From Myxococcota bacterium (lineage in GTDB: Bacteria; Myxococcota_A; Polyangia; HGW-17): DNA of 64,000 nt. Positions 45,764-54,888 of the stretch are shown here, one piece after another. The position numbers and the translations under genes were made by a program. Below the pieces are notes generated by a model, which had not been told where the DNA came from, made no database searches, and saw nothing but the letters and a program-made list of their open reading frames with translations. Each line of letters starts with the position of its first letter. Position 1 is the stretch's first letter. The stretch spans positions 62,001-126,000 of the forward strand of contig JAHJMN010000002.1 in assembly GCA_018821305.1 (NCBI GenBank), read 5' to 3'.

Positions 45764-46630
45764 ATGCAGTTGCCAGAATATTTAAAGTTTGAAAAAAACC
45801 GAATGTTTTTTATACTATGTGGTGTGGGGGGTGCACTTTTTTTCATTCTTCTGCTTACAATTCTGCTAACGGCGGGATCCACTGCAGCAAAACTGTTCCT
45901 GGATTATCATGCAGATAGCTCATCAAGTGTCCTTCCCTACCCTATCACCATCCAGAATATCATGTGGATCATGCTCGGTATTGCCATAGGTGACAGTGTT
46001 TTTCGGTACCGAAGTGCAGAAAAAGAAAGAAAATCCATTGAACTGGAGCTATTACCTGAGCGCTCAAACAGCATTCTTACAAGTGAAACACTTCCAGAGG
46101 TCATGGAAAAAGCATATGTTCATATTCGAAGGGAAAATTTGTTTCTTGCTCGCCTGATTCACAGTGCCGGAATGAGTTTTCAGACTCATGCGAGCGCGCA
46201 GCAAAGTCACGAAGTTATGTCATCTCAAGTGGATCTAGAACTCCATCGACTGGATCTTCGTTATACCTTAATCAGATATATAGCCTGGCTTTTACCCACA
46301 CTTGGATTTATTGGAACAGTCATCGGAATATCCAGTGCTTTAGCATCAATTGAAGTAAGTATGCCAAATCAGACTGCGGAAGTCGCTCCCCTGCAATCCG
46401 AAAAAAAAGAAACAGGAAGTGAAAAAGCTTCCGTAAAAAAGAATTTGTCAAGGGAAGTTACTAACAAGCTTGGGCTTGCTTTCAATACAACTATTATTGC
46501 GTTATTGCAGAGTGTTCTGGTGGTTTTAATGAGTCAATTTCTGCAAAAAAAAGAAGAAGAAATTATTAATGAGCAGAGTGAGTACTGCCTGAACAATTTG
46601 ATTGTTCGTCTATATAACCCGGACAGGTAA
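45764..46630 (+). CDS. MotA/TolQ/ExbB-type proton-channel protein
   Basis: This 288-residue inner-membrane protein is of the MotA/TolQ/ExbB superfamily, which converts the proton-motive force into movement. It has four membrane segments: about 15-40 (ILCGVGGALFFILLLTILL), 65-80, 165-190 (WLLPTLGFIGTVIGISSAL) and 238-262 (LGLAFNTTIIALLQSVLVV). The last two hold the family's P-T-L-G-F-x-G-T-V and F-N-T-T motifs. The cytoplasmic loop between segments two and three is long. AAGGA precedes the ATG. It should pair with the next gene product, whose start is 3 bases downstream. Confidence 0.85.
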   Translation: MQLPEYLKFEKNRMFFILCGVGGALFFILLLTILLTAGSTAAKLFLDYHADSSSSVLPYPITIQNIMWIMLGIAIGDSVFRYRSAEKERKSIELELLPERSNSILTSETLPEVMEKAYVHIRRENLFLARLIHSAGMSFQTHASAQQSHEVMSSQVDLELHRLDLRYTLIRYIAWLLPTLGFIGTVIGISSALASIEVSMPNQTAEVAPLQSEKKETGSEKASVKKNLSREVTNKLGLAFNTTIIALLQSVLVVLMSQFLQKKEEEIINEQSEYCLNNLIVRLYNPDR

Positions 46631-46633
46631 GGC

Positions 46634-47662
46634 ATGAGAGCTCGAAAAAATCGCGAAATTATGGTTTTCTCCATTTCTTTTCTGGATGTCATTGCATCTG
46701 CACTTGGAGCAATCTTAATACTTTTTATTATTCAGTATCAGAAAACAATGACTGCAAAAGCCCAGGCAAGCCAGACAGAAATGAGACACACGCAGTGTAC
46801 CGAAGTCCTGCAATGGGCGTTTGATCAGGAAGTTATGGCTGTAAATAATACAGTGCATCCAAACATTGTTCAGGAAGAAAAACTTGTGGATAACTCAGTA
46901 AAAGAACTTGAAAAAACTGAACTGGCAGGACTTGGGTTTAAAAAGGATGCCGGTGAGGCTGAGAACAAGCCCAAAGTCCGAATTTATGCTGATCCTGAAA
47001 AACTTGTTGTGAAGAAACCTTTAAAACCATCAGAAACTCTTCCGCTAACTAAAAATCGTAAAGATTCAATGATTACCCCCATGGATGCGGCAGGCCCCGA
47101 AAAGGATGGACCTTCGGAAAAAACCCCGATGAGTGCTGACATTAAAATTGACAATAAAATTCTTAATATAGCCCCAATGATGCAGGAGACTATTCCCGGG
47201 CCGAAAATTCCTTTAAAAACGTCCATGTCCCCTGGAAAACAGACAGAAAAATCTGTTCAAAATAAAAATAGAAAAACGCCTGAAGAAAAAAGCGATAAAA
47301 AAGTACTTCCGAAAATAAAAGATCTTCCCAAAGTGCCTGCGGCTGCAACCCTCGCCACCTGTATAACCACCCAAAGCCGCGTAAGCATTCAATTTTATGA
47401 TCATGATGAGCCTGATGGAGATACAATTCTAGTCACTTTTAACGGTCGCAACGCTACCAAAATACGTCTTGAGAAAAATCCAACACGGGTTTTCCATTTT
47501 ACACTTCAAAAAGACAAATATAATATTGTAGTTATTAAAAACCTTTCCAATGGCTTTTACCCCGTAAATACAGCCTATGTGCAGGTTTCAGGATGCGGTA
47601 GAGCCCGCTGGCAGATAAAAGAAGTCGGTGCATCCAGAGCTATTTACATCTACAGGAAGTAA
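46634..47662 (+). CDS. MotB/ExbD-like channel partner with unusual C-terminal beta domain
   Basis: This 342-residue protein has one N-terminal membrane helix (about 10-33) containing SISFLDVIASALGA. Its Asp18 sits where the proton-carrying aspartate lies in MotB, TolR and ExbD. A 200-residue Lys/Pro-rich periplasmic linker follows. The C-terminal 95 residues form a beta domain with DHDEPDGDTILVTFNG, a D-x-x-x-x-D-G-D pattern, and end in GCGRARWQIKEVGASRAIYI; this is not the OmpA peptidoglycan-binding domain. Together with the ExbB-like gene it makes a plausible energised stator. The start has GGTAAGG upstream; the next gene begins one base after its stop. Confidence 0.7.
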   Translation: MRARKNREIMVFSISFLDVIASALGAILILFIIQYQKTMTAKAQASQTEMRHTQCTEVLQWAFDQEVMAVNNTVHPNIVQEEKLVDNSVKELEKTELAGLGFKKDAGEAENKPKVRIYADPEKLVVKKPLKPSETLPLTKNRKDSMITPMDAAGPEKDGPSEKTPMSADIKIDNKILNIAPMMQETIPGPKIPLKTSMSPGKQTEKSVQNKNRKTPEEKSDKKVLPKIKDLPKVPAAATLATCITTQSRVSIQFYDHDEPDGDTILVTFNGRNATKIRLEKNPTRVFHFTLQKDKYNIVVIKNLSNGFYPVNTAYVQVSGCGRARWQIKEVGASRAIYIYRK

Positions 47663-47663
47663 C

Positions 47664-48464
47664 ATGAATATATTTATTTTAATTACATTAATATTTACAC
47701 AAACGGGCGCAGTTGAAACAAAATCACCTGAAGGTTTACCACCCGTAAAAGTTGAAAAAACTACCCCAACAAAAACTGACAAGACAGATCCATCTTCACC
47801 AAAACCAAAACTAGAAGAAAAAAAACCGACATCTAAAAATGCTACCGAAGGTTTAGAGTCCAGTGGTTTTGAAACAGATTCAAAGAAAGTTAAAAAATTG
47901 GTAGATGATCGCGGGGAAGGTGAATATGTACCAAATTGGATGGTCGAAGGAACTATTGGTATCTCATCGCTGACGGATATTGCTGTAAAAACCGGCCCCG
48001 CAGTTACAGCAAGCCTTTTATATCGTCCACGCAGTGATTTCTGGGTTGGCTGGGGATTTGATACCCGATACAACAGTGGGGAGAATATGAACGACAATAC
48101 CCTCAGTGGATCTATGGGTATACTTATTAGATATTATTTTATGCCACATCGTGAGGCTAATAGGTTTATCATGGCTTGGGTTGGAGGGGAAATGGGTCTC
48201 ACATTGATGAAAAGTTGGGGCACAAATGGAGCAGGAAATGATATTAAAACTGAAACTTCAGGTGGTTACTTTGGATTCAGTTTCGGAATTGCCAGAGCTC
48301 TTTCTACGAGATCTTATATTGGTGTTGTAATAAAATATTATTTAAATCTCTGGACGGATTTCTGTACGACTCCCGATGGTGGATCAAAAACCTGCCTCGG
48401 AGAATCCCACGACTTTGAATCTCATACACTACAGACTTCTCTTGTCTATACCTACAGTTTTTGA
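47664..48464 (+). CDS. Outer-membrane beta-barrel-like protein
   Basis: This protein has about 266 residues from the ATG at 47664, supported by AGGA upstream and by the end of the previous gene two bases before; an upstream frame start at 47628 overlaps that gene by 35 bases and is not preferred. The signal peptide is MNIFILITLIFTQTGAVE. A Thr/Lys/Pro-rich tether (about 20-90) precedes a C-terminal barrel of alternating strands such as TASLLYRPRSDFWVGWGFDT and GGYFGFSFGIARAL, ending in a terminal aromatic SLVYTYSF, the BAM insertion signal. It is likely the outer-membrane end of the ExbB/MotB-like apparatus. It converges on a lipoprotein gene with a 13-base overlap. Confidence 0.75.
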   Translation: MNIFILITLIFTQTGAVETKSPEGLPPVKVEKTTPTKTDKTDPSSPKPKLEEKKPTSKNATEGLESSGFETDSKKVKKLVDDRGEGEYVPNWMVEGTIGISSLTDIAVKTGPAVTASLLYRPRSDFWVGWGFDTRYNSGENMNDNTLSGSMGILIRYYFMPHREANRFIMAWVGGEMGLTLMKSWGTNGAGNDIKTETSGGYFGFSFGIARALSTRSYIGVVIKYYLNLWTDFCTTPDGGSKTCLGESHDFESHTLQTSLVYTYSF

Positions 48465-49030
48465 TCATACCTTTTCAGGTGTTTTTTTATAGATGAAACA
48501 AGTTTATTAAAAACTATAGCCTGATTTTTATCCTCAGGAACATACAAATAGCCAATCAGATAGCTATGGAGGCAATCATAATATTCAGGCACAGGCTTAA
48601 ATCCTGCTTTTTTAAGTTTTTCCTTATTTTCTTTCAGGCAAGATTTTGCCTTGCATTCCGGAACTTGCTTTTGAGCTTTCTCATTGTTTTCAACAATTTT
48701 ATTGAGTTGCTTCGGTGGTGTTCTTTCAAGTATGCGTATCCAGATAGAAACATTTCCAATTCCTCCAGGTCCAGAAGAATCCGAACTGAAAGAATTTAAT
48801 TTACCAGGTCCAGAACTATTTTTGTTAATATATCTAATTGACGGAGTTTTTATTGTAATTCCATTTTTTTCACAATGAATTGTATACCCGGGTGGCAATT
48901 CTGATTTGATTCCATCACAGGTAACTGCAGGTTTACATATTTTTTCTGGTAGATTTTCATTGGTTTTTTCAGTTTTTTCTGGACTGCAACCACAAACAAT
49001 AATTATACTTAAAAAAACAAATTTACCCAT
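48452..49030 (-). CDS. Small lipoprotein of unknown function
   Basis: This 192-residue protein has the lipoprotein signal MGKFVFLSIIIVCGCS, with cysteine 15 as the likely acylated residue (lipobox IVCGC). The mature part has several cysteines (KICKPAVTC, PECKAKSCLKE) and a Gly/Ser/Pro stretch. No family was recognised. AGAGGTC precedes the ATG. Its 3' end overlaps the beta-barrel gene on the opposite strand by 13 bases, and glnA lies upstream on the same strand. Confidence 0.6.
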   Translation of the reverse strand: MGKFVFLSIIIVCGCSPEKTEKTNENLPEKICKPAVTCDGIKSELPPGYTIHCEKNGITIKTPSIRYINKNSSGPGKLNSFSSDSSGPGGIGNVSIWIRILERTPPKQLNKIVENNEKAQKQVPECKAKSCLKENKEKLKKAGFKPVPEYYDCLHSYLIGYLYVPEDKNQAIVFNKLVSSIKKHLKRYDQKL

Positions 49031-49215
49031 TTATATGACCTCTTTCAATATTATGTACAATAAACCTCTTCATGAGTAATAAGATAGTGATTAATATACA
49101 AGATAAAGCCTCGGAAGAAAGACCCTGACTGTCCTGCTGCTGATTGCCTGTGTTCCTGATTTTTTAATATGTGATTAGGAACTCAGGAAAACTGGATTCT
49201 GGCCATGATCAATTT
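49031..49215. other. Intergenic region with CCTG-rich hairpin downstream of glnA
   Basis: Between the glnA stop (49216) and the lipoprotein start, the sequence at 49128-49190 has CTGTCCTGCTGCTGATTGCC, TTCCTGATTT and ATTAGGAACTCAGG, an imperfect hairpin (TTCCTGAT pairing with ATTAGGAA). The CCTG spacing recalls the R2 internal arm, but I cannot align terminal repeats, so I list it as a possible glnA terminator or decayed R2 part. Confidence 0.4.
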
Positions 49216-50526
49216 TTAGTAGCGACTGAGATACTGCTCTGTTTCCCATGGGTGTACCCTTAATATATATTCTGACCACTCAGCACGTTTTGCACGCAGG
49301 AAATTTGTATGAATATGTCCACCAAGGGCTTCCTTTGCAATATTACTATTTTCAAACTCATCCAGCGCTTCTGCAAGCGAACCAGGAAGATGAACAAGGC
49401 CCCTTTTGCGCTCTTCGTCCAGTTTATATATATTTTCAGCAAGCGGAGATCCAGGATCACGTTTGTTTTCGATGCCTTCAAGACCTGCTGCCAGAATACA
49501 TGCTATTGCAAGATACGGGTTACAGGAAGGATCCGGACTGCGGAGCTCGATTCTTGTACTATTTCCACTTGCTTCTGGCACTCGGATTAGAGGAGAACGA
49601 TTTCGACGAGCCCAGGCAATTGTTGTGGGCGCTTCATAACCAGGAACTAATCTCTTGTAACTGTTAATAAGAGGATTTGTAATTGCCGTAATACCACGGA
49701 TATTATGCATGAGTCCACCGATGTACCACAGGGCTTCCTGACTGAGTCCCTTTCCGTCTACAAAAACATTTTCTTCTCCACGGAAAAGGCTCTGGTTAGC
49801 GTGCATCCCGCTTCCAAGTTCACCATAAATCGGCTTGGGCATAAATGTAGCATGAAGGTTATGATCCATGGCTATCTTTCGGACTACAAATCTGAAGGTA
49901 CATATATTGTCTGCTGCTCTTAGAGCTTCAGAATACTTAAAATCAATCTCATGCTGTGCTGGAGCTACTTCGTGATGAGATGCTTCTATCTCAAACCCCA
50001 TCTTTTCCAGATCTTCCACAATCCTGCGACGAGCTTGCTCACCTCGATCTACTGGAGTTAAATCAAAATAACTTCCTCGATCATGAGTTTTAATAGTAGG
50101 TTGTCCATTTCCATCCCGTTGAAAAAGGAAAAATTCAACTTCTGGTCCCACCATCATCCGATATCCCTTGTCCGCGGCTTTTTTTAGCATGCGTTTAAGT
50201 GCACCTCTAGCGCATCCTTCATATGGAGTACCATCGGGATTGAATATGTCGCACATAATGCGAGCTTCTTTACCGTAAACAGGATCTGACCATGGAAGTA
50301 TCTGAAAGGTATCGAGATCTGGTACTAAAAGCATATCGGATTCTTCGATTCTTGCAAAACCTTCAATGGAGCTACCGTCAAAATAACATTGGCCACTTAA
50401 TGCTTTTTCAAATTGACTGGAAGGAACTTCCACATTTTTATTCATGCCCAGAATATCAGTAAACTGCAGTCTCAGATAATGCACGTCATTTTCATTGCAA
50501 ATGTTTATTATTTCTTTTATTTCCAT
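49216..50526 (-). CDS. glnA: Glutamine synthetase, type I (GSI-alpha)
   Basis: This 436-residue glutamine synthetase condenses glutamate and ammonia with ATP. Family motifs are complete: FDGSSIEGFARIEESD, the latch and catalytic region GPEVEFFLF, EVAPAQHEIDFKYS, HATFMPKPI and NRSPLIRVPEASGNSTRIE. It has the shorter GSI-alpha form; the NLYDLPPEE adenylylation tyrosine segment of GSI-beta enzymes is replaced by NIYKLDEERKRGLVHLP, so it should be feedback-inhibited rather than adenylylated. GGAGG precedes the ATG at 50526. It is divergently oriented to the gene at 50635. No GlnB or NtrC partner is visible in the window. Confidence 0.95.
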   Translation of the reverse strand: MEIKEIINICNENDVHYLRLQFTDILGMNKNVEVPSSQFEKALSGQCYFDGSSIEGFARIEESDMLLVPDLDTFQILPWSDPVYGKEARIMCDIFNPDGTPYEGCARGALKRMLKKAADKGYRMMVGPEVEFFLFQRDGNGQPTIKTHDRGSYFDLTPVDRGEQARRRIVEDLEKMGFEIEASHHEVAPAQHEIDFKYSEALRAADNICTFRFVVRKIAMDHNLHATFMPKPIYGELGSGMHANQSLFRGEENVFVDGKGLSQEALWYIGGLMHNIRGITAITNPLINSYKRLVPGYEAPTTIAWARRNRSPLIRVPEASGNSTRIELRSPDPSCNPYLAIACILAAGLEGIENKRDPGSPLAENIYKLDEERKRGLVHLPGSLAEALDEFENSNIAKEALGGHIHTNFLRAKRAEWSEYILRVHPWETEQYLSRY

Positions 50527-50634
50527 TATTAATCCTCCAACAAGTTAAAAGTCTTTTTCTTTCTCAATATGGGTTGGAATTTACTCTTTTCTGAATTAAA
50601 CTCAACGTAAGAAAACAAATAAACCTCAGGAAAG

Positions 50635-51684
50635 TTGAATTTTCAGTTGAAAGAAATTTACTCAAAATACGAAAACGCGGTTATTAACTATCTGGAAAAT
50701 ATCTACTGGTCTGTTACCCCTGAGTCAGAAAAATCAACCTATACTGCTTTAAAAAATAATTTCAGTTGCAGGTTCAGGTTTTACTATGAAAATGCCGGTA
50801 CAGAAATGCCACGAATGCTGAGAATTGATTCCGGTGAAAGACAACCTGAAAACCACGTTAAGAGGTGGAGGTTCTATAACGAAGCTCTTTCCGGTGCATC
50901 CGACGGAGATGACACACTTCTTGGATTCCAGTTGGCTAGCGGAAACAATTGGAACACCGCCATTTTTATAATTAAAGATAGCGAACTGTGTGAAAGTGAT
51001 TTTGTGAAATACGGGTGCCCACTTTTTGAAGAGTTTACAGCAGATGATTTCAGTTGGTCAACAGATATCCCAAGAATTGATTCTTTTATCCAGACAGATT
51101 CTTTGAGAAATACTTTTAAGCGTATTTCTCTCTTTATGTTTGGACTGGGATTTATTATTACAGTTGCTTTATGGGAAGATAAGGGTAGAAGTCAGGCTAT
51201 AATTGCTGCAATAATTACCTTTATAACATATATTTTCCTTCTCATTTACTTTACTTATGATCATTTAAAAAATAAGACCGAGTCTAAAAATTCACCACTG
51301 AGAGAAAAATATTTATTTTTAATTGAACAGGCGGATCCTTCAATAGTAATGACCCTGAAAAAAGAAAAAAGTGGTCTTTTTTGTCATTTACCCTGCCTTA
51401 TTCCATACGGAGATGAATTCAGAGTCTCCTCATTACCTGTTTATCATTATACATTTACAATCGGTGAAGGTCTGAGAACAGTAATCGTCCAATTTTTCTG
51501 TTTCAATATTTCAAATGGAATAATTGTAGACTCAGTTATAATACCTGATGAATCTGCTTCAATAATGGTTTCTAATATTTCTATTAATGGAACTCCAGCT
51601 ATTTTTGATTCTTTTGTATTTAATAACCATAGTATAATAAATGGTGAGTTTTCCACAAAATTGAGCGAAATTTTAAATAGTTAA
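50635..51684 (+). CDS. Two-helix membrane protein of unknown function
   Basis: I do not recognise this 349-residue protein. A hydrophilic N-terminal domain of about 160 residues precedes two neighbouring membrane helices (about 163-181, RISLFMFGLGFIITVALW, and 187-209) and a second soluble domain of about 130 residues rich in beta strands. The start is a TTG at 50635 with AGGA nearby; no ATG is available that keeps the N-terminal domain. The gene is single, divergent from glnA and convergent with the gene at 51750. The soluble domains both face the same side if the hairpin is simple. Confidence 0.55.
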   Translation: MNFQLKEIYSKYENAVINYLENIYWSVTPESEKSTYTALKNNFSCRFRFYYENAGTEMPRMLRIDSGERQPENHVKRWRFYNEALSGASDGDDTLLGFQLASGNNWNTAIFIIKDSELCESDFVKYGCPLFEEFTADDFSWSTDIPRIDSFIQTDSLRNTFKRISLFMFGLGFIITVALWEDKGRSQAIIAAIITFITYIFLLIYFTYDHLKNKTESKNSPLREKYLFLIEQADPSIVMTLKKEKSGLFCHLPCLIPYGDEFRVSSLPVYHYTFTIGEGLRTVIVQFFCFNISNGIIVDSVIIPDESASIMVSNISINGTPAIFDSFVFNNHSIINGEFSTKLSEILNS

Positions 51685-51695
51685 GGCATGTAATA

Positions 51696-51713
51696 CCTGA
51701 TTCAGGCTTTTTT
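51696..51713. terminator. Weak hairpin plus T-run between convergent genes
   Basis: CCTGATTCAGG (a 5-bp stem) is followed by CTTTTTTG on the plus strand, after the stop of the gene at 50635. The stem is short, so termination efficiency is doubtful; its position between convergent genes is the main support. Confidence 0.35.
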
Positions 51714-51749
51714 GATCCTTTTATTTTCAAAGTAGTTCATATGTCAAAT

Positions 51750-53639
51750 TTAGTCATCTAGAATATACATTGGGGCTTTTTTACGAGTATCTTTACCTGA
51801 AAGAATGTGAAAATGTCTCGTTTTTCGAAGAATATCTGGTGGTAGAGTACCCAGGGGCAGGTACACTATCTTAAGCCCCATCCGCCCTGCCAGTCGTTTG
51901 ATTGAGGGGTCCGGTGGTGACGGGGCAGCATAGACAACAATCCGCTCCTGAGTAAGCTGGAGGGCTGCTGCCAGCAGAATTGAGGATTTCTTCCCAAAGT
52001 ATGCAAGCCAGGGATCCTCCCATACAGGCCACATGCGAAGCGGAGGCCAACTTAAAAGCATTCCGCCATATTCACAGCGAGTTATTCCCGGCCCAACCAT
52101 TGTCTCACCTGGCATAGTAGCATAAAAGGCCATATCTGATTCCTGATTATGCTCTCCAAGCCAGTGCATCCTATACGGATATTTTTCTTCAGATCCATCA
52201 TCTGTATCATAAACAAGAACTACCGCTCCAACTTTTCCTTTTCCACTGAAATTTTCCTCAACATAAACACGCCCCTCATGCCAATTCCGAAGGGTTTCCT
52301 TGATATTTATTCCATCAAGAAGACTAGCAGAAAAAGGATACGTCCTTTTTCCAAGATCTCCCATCAGTGTTCTACCCTTTTCCGCAAGATTGCCACCAAA
52401 ATTTTCAATAACTACATCTTCCGGTTGGTAAGAACATATATAGTCTTCATCAGAAATATTTCCCCACTCTCCAGGAAACTTTTCTTTGGGTCTGGTTCTA
52501 ACGACACTGAGCATTCTTGAACGACGTTGAAGAACCCGTCGGTGAAATTGAATAGTTCTTGAACTCTTGCCTAATTGCTCAGGGGTTAGCTCGGCCTCCT
52601 CAAGCGCGGCAGCGGTAGTATTCATCTCTGAAAGATCCGTCATTACTCCATGAAGAATATAACCGAAATCATGATCTACTACCCCGTTTGCGGCGGTAAT
52701 AATGTCCCAGGGTTCAGGGAAAAGACTACCGGAAAGCAATGCAAGATTTCGCGAGTATTTAATAAGCATGCGCAAAGATGCGAGTCTAACATCTATCTTA
52801 AACTCATCTTTATATTTGATTGCCGACTGTACAAGCAAACTTGAAAAAAATTCATATCTCGAAGGAAACGGTTCTGTACTTAATCTAAAACTTTCATATT
52901 CTTTTCGAAACCATGCTGGTGTTTCCGAAACTACGGAACTTATCTCTTCACTTATTTTCAATATCTCAACATTATCTCTGCGTACTCGTCCCAGAGGGCG
53001 TACTGGATCTGTTTCAAGAGCTTCAAGGACGTCATTTATGTGTGAAAAGCCACAAATAAATAAAACATTTTTATATTCCTCTTTTTTTTCACTAAGATGC
53101 CATGCCATCGTTTTGCATCTTTGCTCGTCTTCTCGATTCAATATTTCCAGTTCAGGCCGCTCGGTTACAAAATGTTTCACAAATTCATTAACATTTAGAT
53201 TCTGTTCAAGTAAAAGAGAGGAAAAAACATTTGTTTCTACACTGCTTAGGGCAGATGTGTCGGGAACGGGCTGAAAAACCGCAGGATAATCTTCTGTATC
53301 CCTGTCAATACAGGCACAATCAATATTTTTCTCTAAAGCAGATCTGATGCCTTCAAGGAATGGATCAGTATTTTCACCAACAAGCCAGTTATATCCACCT
53401 TCGGAAGAAGGATACCTTAATACAACATGGGCTGGAAGGAATCTCACAAGTTTTTTAATCTGTGAATTTAAGGATTCCGGAAGCTCTACAGCAATGAAGT
53501 CATATTTACCGGAAACTACCTCTCTTCGAACAAGATTCGCAAATTCCATACTGTAGTGTATCGCTGGAAAAAGCGTAATATTGTTCCACTTAATGTTAGT
53601 TTCTTTACGCTCAATAAAGTTTTTAACCACAATATGCAT
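51750..53639 (-). CDS. TraB/EreA-like superfamily protein of unknown function
   Basis: This 629-residue protein appears soluble. The N-terminal 260 residues have features of the TraB/ChaN/EreA-type fold: AIHYSMEFANLVRREV with a strand-end histidine, FIAVELPESL, CACIDRD and LFICGFSHINDVLEAL. These are respectively analogous to GTxH, VEL, DRD and GxxH in that superfamily. The remaining 370 residues are unrecognised. Its ATG overlaps the trpS stop (TAATG), so it is translationally coupled to trpS. The catalytic role is unknown; the superfamily link is a pattern-based inference. Confidence 0.55.
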   Translation of the reverse strand: MHIVVKNFIERKETNIKWNNITLFPAIHYSMEFANLVRREVVSGKYDFIAVELPESLNSQIKKLVRFLPAHVVLRYPSSEGGYNWLVGENTDPFLEGIRSALEKNIDCACIDRDTEDYPAVFQPVPDTSALSSVETNVFSSLLLEQNLNVNEFVKHFVTERPELEILNREDEQRCKTMAWHLSEKKEEYKNVLFICGFSHINDVLEALETDPVRPLGRVRRDNVEILKISEEISSVVSETPAWFRKEYESFRLSTEPFPSRYEFFSSLLVQSAIKYKDEFKIDVRLASLRMLIKYSRNLALLSGSLFPEPWDIITAANGVVDHDFGYILHGVMTDLSEMNTTAAALEEAELTPEQLGKSSRTIQFHRRVLQRRSRMLSVVRTRPKEKFPGEWGNISDEDYICSYQPEDVVIENFGGNLAEKGRTLMGDLGKRTYPFSASLLDGINIKETLRNWHEGRVYVEENFSGKGKVGAVVLVYDTDDGSEEKYPYRMHWLGEHNQESDMAFYATMPGETMVGPGITRCEYGGMLLSWPPLRMWPVWEDPWLAYFGKKSSILLAAALQLTQERIVVYAAPSPPDPSIKRLAGRMGLKIVYLPLGTLPPDILRKTRHFHILSGKDTRKKAPMYILDD

Positions 53640-54616
53640 TAGTAGATATTTCCTACAAGGCCCATTTTCTTTTTAATCCGTTGAATTTTAGGTATAGCAA
53701 CAGCGCGGGCTTTTTCACTCCCTCTTCGCAGGATTTCCGCCACTTTCGCAGGATCTGCTGCAAGGTCTTCTCGTTTTTTGCGCGCTGAATCAAAATAGCG
53801 TTTAACAGCTTCAAAAAGCTCAAGTTTTGCATGTCCGTATCCATAATTTCCGGCACGGTATTTTGCCTTCATATCATCTACTTCAGATGTGGACGCGAAA
53901 AATTTAAAAAGTTTTACAACATTGCAGGTTTCCGGATCTTTAGGTTCTTCAAGAGGCGTTGAATCCGTCACAATACCCATTATTTGTTTTTTCAGGGCCT
54001 TTTCCGGAGCAAACATCTCTATGGTATTTCCATATGATTTGGACATTTTTTGACCATCAGTACCAGGTATCAAAGCAACTTCTTCTAAAATAATTGGTTC
54101 AGGAAGTATAAAAAAATCATCGTCATATAATTCATTGAACTTTATAGCTATATCTCTTGTAATTTCCAGATGCTGCTTTTGATCTTTTCCCACTGGAACA
54201 TAATTTGAATCATAAAGAAGAATATCTGCTGCCATAAGTAGTGGATAATAAAAGAGTCCCACATTGGGCAGGTTTCCTTTTGCCTGCTGATCTTTAAAAG
54301 AATGAGCACGCATCAAAAGCCCCATGTTGGTTACATTTGAAAGAAGGAATGCAAGTTCTAAAACTTCTGGAACCGCACTTTGAAGAAAAATCGTACTTTT
54401 GTCGGGATCCAGTCCAAGTGCCATATAATCAATGATTATATCCTTAGTAAACGAAGTTAATTTTGAACTTTCTGGATTGGAATTAAGACTATGATAATCT
54501 GCAACAAAATAAAAACCATCATATTTCTGCTGAAGTTCAACGAATTGTCTTATCGCTCCAAAATAGTTTCCAATATGAAGAGTGCCGGTGGGTTTAACTC
54601 CTGATAATACACGCAT
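53639..54616 (-). CDS. trpS: Tryptophanyl-tRNA synthetase
   Basis: This class Ic aminoacyl-tRNA synthetase (about 325 residues) charges tRNA-Trp. The HIGH motif is in PTGTLHIGNYFGA and the KMSKS motif in GQKMSKSYGN. Middle landmarks LLSNVTNMGLLMRAHSFKDQ and DQKQHLEITRDIA are typical. I chose ATG 54616 (MRVLSGVKPTG), which has AGGAG seven bases upstream; an in-frame start at 54652 would add twelve residues without support. The length suits a bacterial TrpRS. The downstream gene overlaps its stop. No trp leader or T-box was noticed upstream. Confidence 0.96.
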   Translation of the reverse strand: MRVLSGVKPTGTLHIGNYFGAIRQFVELQQKYDGFYFVADYHSLNSNPESSKLTSFTKDIIIDYMALGLDPDKSTIFLQSAVPEVLELAFLLSNVTNMGLLMRAHSFKDQQAKGNLPNVGLFYYPLLMAADILLYDSNYVPVGKDQKQHLEITRDIAIKFNELYDDDFFILPEPIILEEVALIPGTDGQKMSKSYGNTIEMFAPEKALKKQIMGIVTDSTPLEEPKDPETCNVVKLFKFFASTSEVDDMKAKYRAGNYGYGHAKLELFEAVKRYFDSARKKREDLAADPAKVAEILRRGSEKARAVAIPKIQRIKKKMGLVGNIY

Positions 54617-54888
54617 TGTTAACTCCTGATTATTCTTAACCGTTTTCGGCAACTACTTGATTGTCTAAACTTGAAAAAAACCAGTAACCACTAGTTATTT
54701 AACGTTCTTTTAAACCGAAAACCTTTTTATAAACCAACTGAAATATATCCGGTCACTTGAATGGTACCGGATTTGAACAAGTGGCATGTTTATACCTTTT
54801 TTCTGGGGTTTTTCATCACAATTTCAATCAAATCAATTTTTCTATGATACACTTACTACAAATTCTTTTTTTAAGAGAGGCATATATC

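Noticed and set aside
52702-53274. 190-codon plus-strand frame opposite the TraB-like gene
   Set aside because: Antisense shadow; Ser/Arg-rich, with no ribosome-binding site.
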